Below, piece after piece: positions 61,383 to 64,000 of a stretch of 64,000 nt of DNA. How positions within the stretch are numbered: position 1 is the stretch's first letter; the number at the start of each line of letters is the position of its first letter. Location: contig DASSQD010000107.1 of NCBI GenBank assembly GCA_035702665.1, forward strand, positions 1 through 64,000, read 5' to 3'. This stretch comes from VBDM01 sp035702665. GTDB lineage: Bacteria > Pseudomonadota > Gammaproteobacteria > Burkholderiales > SG8-39. The notes beneath the pieces were generated by a model that was not told where the DNA came from, searched no databases, and saw only the letters and a program-made list of their open reading frames with translations. The translations under genes were made by a program, and so were the position numbers.

Positions 61383-61973
61383 ATGCGGGCGCGCCACCTA
61401 GGGCCTCTAGCCGCGCTGCTGGTTCTGGGCGGTTGCGCAACCTCCCAGGACCTGGTCGTTCTGCTTCCGGACAAGGACGGCAAGGTCGGGAAAGTCTTCG
61501 TTCACAATGCCAATGGCGATGTAACGCTCGACAGCGCTTACGCCTCGGCGCGCACGTCGGGCGGCAGCGTGCAGCGCAATACCGTCAGCCAAGGCGAGCT
61601 CAAGGAGGTGTTCGGCAGCGCTCTTGGCGCGATGCCGCCGCGTCCGATATCGTTCACCCTCTACTTCGAAAGCGGCACCGACGAGTTTACCGACCAGTCC
61701 AAACAGGAAATCAAGCGCGTTCTCGCCGAAATGGCGCGACGGCAGGCCCCCGAGATTACTGTAATCGGCCACACCGACCAAGTCGGGCCGGATCCGACGA
61801 ACGACGCGCTGTCCCTCCAGCGCGCGGACCGCGTGAAATCGATCCTGATCGGCATGGGCATTCCGCCAGCACGCATACTCACGGCAGGGCGAGGCAGGCG
61901 GGAGCCGCTGGTTCGCACCGCTGAGGGAGTTTCCGAGCCTCGCAACCGACGGGTGGAAATCAACGTCCGCTAG
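61383..61973 (+). CDS. OmpA-family outer-membrane lipoprotein
   Basis: 196 residues. Lipobox LVLGGC with lipid-attached C18 after a short signal, then a linker, and an OmpA peptidoglycan-binding domain (about 95-196) with LYFESGTDEFTDQSK, VIGHTDQVG and LSLQRADRVKSILI. It probably ties the outer membrane to the cell wall. Its stop overlaps the end of the convergent phosphatase gene by 14 bases. Confidence 0.88.
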   Translation: MRARHLGPLAALLVLGGCATSQDLVVLLPDKDGKVGKVFVHNANGDVTLDSAYASARTSGGSVQRNTVSQGELKEVFGSALGAMPPRPISFTLYFESGTDEFTDQSKQEIKRVLAEMARRQAPEITVIGHTDQVGPDPTNDALSLQRADRVKSILIGMGIPPARILTAGRGRREPLVRTAEGVSEPRNRRVEINVR

Positions 61974-64000
61974 GCCCGTTCCAGCGCATCACCAGCAGCG
62001 TGAGGTCGTCGGCTACTTCCGCCTTGCCGACGAAACGCGAGACGTCGGCCTTGATCGCTTCCACTATTTCCGTCGGACTCGCCGCGCTCGCGCTACGCAG
62101 CAGCGCGCGCTCCAGTCTTTGCGCTCCGTAGAGTTCGCCGGTCTCGTTCATCGCCTCGGTCACGCCGTCGGAAACGACGCAAGCAATATCCCCGGCAGTA
62201 AGCGAATGCTCGGCGCGCGCGTAGGGGTATCGCTCCAGCACGCAAAGCGGCGGCCCCCCGCCTTCTGCGAGGCGCGCGACCCTGCCGTCCGACGTCAGTA
62301 TGAAAGGCGGTTCGTGACCGGCATTGCAGTACTCGAGCCGGCCGGTCTGAGCATCGAGAACGCCGGCAAACGCAGTTACGAAGAGCGACTCGGGATTCTC
62401 GCGCGCGATTTCCGAGTTGGCCTCGCACAGCAGCTCCTCGATGCTTTGCCCCCGCCGGAGCGCAGCGCTCTTGCACAGCGCTTTGCTCACCGCCATGAAG
62501 ATGCTCGCCGGCAGACCTTTCCCCGAGACGTCGCCTACCAGAATGAACACGTGTCCGTTGTCGAGCATGAAGAAATCGTAAAGATCGCCGCCGACCTCAC
62601 GTGCGGGTTCCATGGACGCGGCGATATCGAAGCGGTGCTCCGCCGGGAAGGCCAGTTCGGGCCGCGGGAGAATGCCCATTTGAATCCGTCGCGCCGCATC
62701 GAGCTCGCCGGCGAGCCGCGCTGCAGCCTCGCGCTCCTGCTGCAACCGCTCCTGAAGCGATTTCTTCTGCGCGTTGGCCTCCCCCAGGGTCTCGGCAAGC
62801 ATCGCCGCGAACAGAAAGGCCGTGGCGGCGCCGGGGACTGAAGCGTCGAGCAGCAGCCCGGCCCCTCGGTAAGCAGCGAAGCCTGCGAGGCCCAGCGCGA
62901 TCAACGCCAAGACGACCAGGGCGCTCGAGCGTCTCGGCGAGAAGCGGGGAACGCAGTACACGACGATCAATCCCGCCACGACAAGAGCGAGCGTCTCAAT
63001 CCAGGGCGCCCACCGTGGACGCATCAGAAGATCGCCATCAAAGACGCTCTCGAGAACCTGCGCGTGTACCTCGATGCCGGGCATGCGCTCGCCGAGCGGC
63101 GTGCTCTGGTAGTCGATGAGACCGAGCCCCGTCACTCCGACCAAGACGAGCTTGCGGTCGATCCGAGCGGACTCCACATGACCGTCCAGAAGCTCCGCCG
63201 CCGAAATGAACCGATCCGGGTCATGGGGCGTGTAGTGCACCCAGATGCGCCCGTCCGGCTGTGTCGGCACGCTGAGGTCGCCCATACTCACGGCGGCCAC
63301 TCCCCCAGCGCCGCCGCGCACGGTGAAGAGAGGCTCGCGGCTTGCGACGCGCAAGGTCTCCAAGCTGAGCGGCAGCACCGGCGTCGCGCCGACGAGCGCC
63401 ACCATTGGCACGCGCCGCACGACGCCCGCCTCAGTGTCCGCGCTCAGCAATCCATGTCCTTTGGCGGCAGCGTCGATCTCGGGGAGGCTGCGCAACGCTG
63501 CGGCATAGCGCCGCACCGCCCCGAGGCCTTGAGCGTTCTCTTGCAGGGACGGGGTCATCGGTGCCGTCTCCGAGATATTGCCCGTCTCCAGTCCAGCGAT
63601 CCCCAACGCCACCGGCGCCGCTCGAATCGACGCTGCGAGCATTGCGTCGTGGCGCGGAAGCCTGGCGAGGCGCTCAGCCAGTTTCGGATCCGCATCGGAG
63701 ACCGAAGGCGCCAGCCATTCCGGGGAAAGGCGGTCCGGTTCTGGAAACAGAATGTCGACGCCGATTGCCGCGGGCCGTGCCGCCGCGACCCTGTCGAACA
63801 GCCGGGCGACCAGATTTCGCGGCCAGGGCCACTGGCCAAGACGATTCAGACTTGCTTCGTCGATGGCAACGATGACCGCGGGCGCTGACCGCCGCTCCCG
63901 CGGCGACACCCTCTGATAACCGTCGAGCCATGCGAGCCGCAGACTCCCGATCACCGGCATGTCCTCCCACAGGACCGGAACCAGCAGGACCGCGAGCAGA
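61960..64000 (-). CDS. CHASE2 sensor with SpoIIE/PP2C phosphatase domain (N terminus beyond window)
   Basis: About 680 residues are visible; the frame continues through base 64000 as LLAVLLVPVLWED, a signal-anchor helix, so the start is outside the window rather than at the internal ATG at 63960. Order: CHASE2 extracytoplasmic domain (roughly 25-330), three membrane helices (about 345-400), a short coiled coil, and a PP2C/SpoIIE phosphatase with GGDLYDFF, FILVGDVSGKG, VSDGVTEAMN and DDLTLLV supplying the metal-binding aspartates. It probably dephosphorylates a STAS antagonist opposite an RsbW kinase, which is encoded nearby. It converges on the OmpA lipoprotein gene. Confidence 0.86.
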   Translation of the reverse strand, partial: LLAVLLVPVLWEDMPVIGSLRLAWLDGYQRVSPRERRSAPAVIVAIDEASLNRLGQWPWPRNLVARLFDRVAAARPAAIGVDILFPEPDRLSPEWLAPSVSDADPKLAERLARLPRHDAMLAASIRAAPVALGIAGLETGNISETAPMTPSLQENAQGLGAVRRYAAALRSLPEIDAAAKGHGLLSADTEAGVVRRVPMVALVGATPVLPLSLETLRVASREPLFTVRGGAGGVAAVSMGDLSVPTQPDGRIWVHYTPHDPDRFISAAELLDGHVESARIDRKLVLVGVTGLGLIDYQSTPLGERMPGIEVHAQVLESVFDGDLLMRPRWAPWIETLALVVAGLIVVYCVPRFSPRRSSALVVLALIALGLAGFAAYRGAGLLLDASVPGAATAFLFAAMLAETLGEANAQKKSLQERLQQEREAAARLAGELDAARRIQMGILPRPELAFPAEHRFDIAASMEPAREVGGDLYDFFMLDNGHVFILVGDVSGKGLPASIFMAVSKALCKSAALRRGQSIEELLCEANSEIARENPESLFVTAFAGVLDAQTGRLEYCNAGHEPPFILTSDGRVARLAEGGGPPLCVLERYPYARAEHSLTAGDIACVVSDGVTEAMNETGELYGAQRLERALLRSASAASPTEIVEAIKADVSRFVGKAEVADDLTLLVMRWNGPSGR

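Noticed and set aside
63674..63970. Internal ATG at 63960 as the start of the CHASE2 phosphatase
   Set aside because: The same frame continues to the window edge as a hydrophobic helix expected at the N terminus of CHASE2 proteins, so the true start is outside.

Overview
The window reads as chromosomal DNA of a GC-rich betaproteobacterium, probably from the Burkholderiales or a close uncultured relative. The signs are an HrcA/CIRCE-controlled groESL, a glnA-ntrB-ntrC locus with a sigma-54 promoter, a Bug-family (tripartite tricarboxylate transporter) binding protein, a lipoyl-domain-carrying Lpd next to aceEF, a tkt-gap-pgk-pyk-fba-purC-purE gene order, and a fused SpeD-SpeE protein. There are no rRNA genes, CRISPR arrays, insertion sequences or prophage genes that I can see. 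Both window edges cut a gene: a CbrA-type sensor kinase on the left and a CHASE2/SpoIIE phosphatase on the right.

Layout. 1-3900 is a signalling block on the minus strand: response regulator, calcineurin-type phosphoesterase, Ser/Thr kinase fused to a universal-stress domain, a small membrane protein, then cbrA. 4000-6150 is groESL with CIRCE. 6360-14300 holds an outer-membrane beta-barrel, ubiD-ubiA, recG-ridA, and a TPR protein coupled to a KimA-like transporter. A tRNA-Ala(CGC) follows. 14610-25900 is the central-carbon and purine block (tkt, gap, pgk, pyk, class I aldolase, purC, purE, sua5), interrupted by an oppositely oriented DGQHR-domain gene and by a sugar isomerase-like gene. 25987-34623 carries a hydroxyisobutyrate-dehydrogenase-like gene, nudC, the speD-speE fusion, dadA, a fumarylacetoacetase-family gene, a thioredoxin-like gene, rsmE, argA and yggX. 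34627-41076 is aceE-aceF-lpdA-rpiA. 41211-49159 runs rightwards: folD, prlC, a glutaredoxin-like protein, xth, a Bug protein and a two-subunit molybdenum hydroxylase. 49163-55423 is aceB, ntrC, ntrB, a DUF4124 protein and glnA. 55673-64000 has a rhodanese, a secreted formamidase-like protein, uppP, thiC with a TPP riboswitch, and a stress-signalling cluster (RsbW-like ATPase, FecR protein, OmpA lipoprotein, CHASE2-PP2C phosphatase).

How the genes fit together. Most of the window is housekeeping: triose-phosphate and pentose metabolism, pyruvate oxidation, the glyoxylate bypass (malate synthase only), nitrogen assimilation, ubiquinone, purine, thiamine, folate and polyamine synthesis. The less ordinary parts are the kinase-USP/phosphoesterase/regulator cluster at the left end, the isolated DGQHR gene inside the glycolytic block, the FecR/OmpA/RsbW/CHASE2-PP2C module at the right end, and several regulatory details that can be read directly: tandem NtrC sites three helical turns apart, a UUCG hairpin directly before dadA, and terminators lying inside coding ends.
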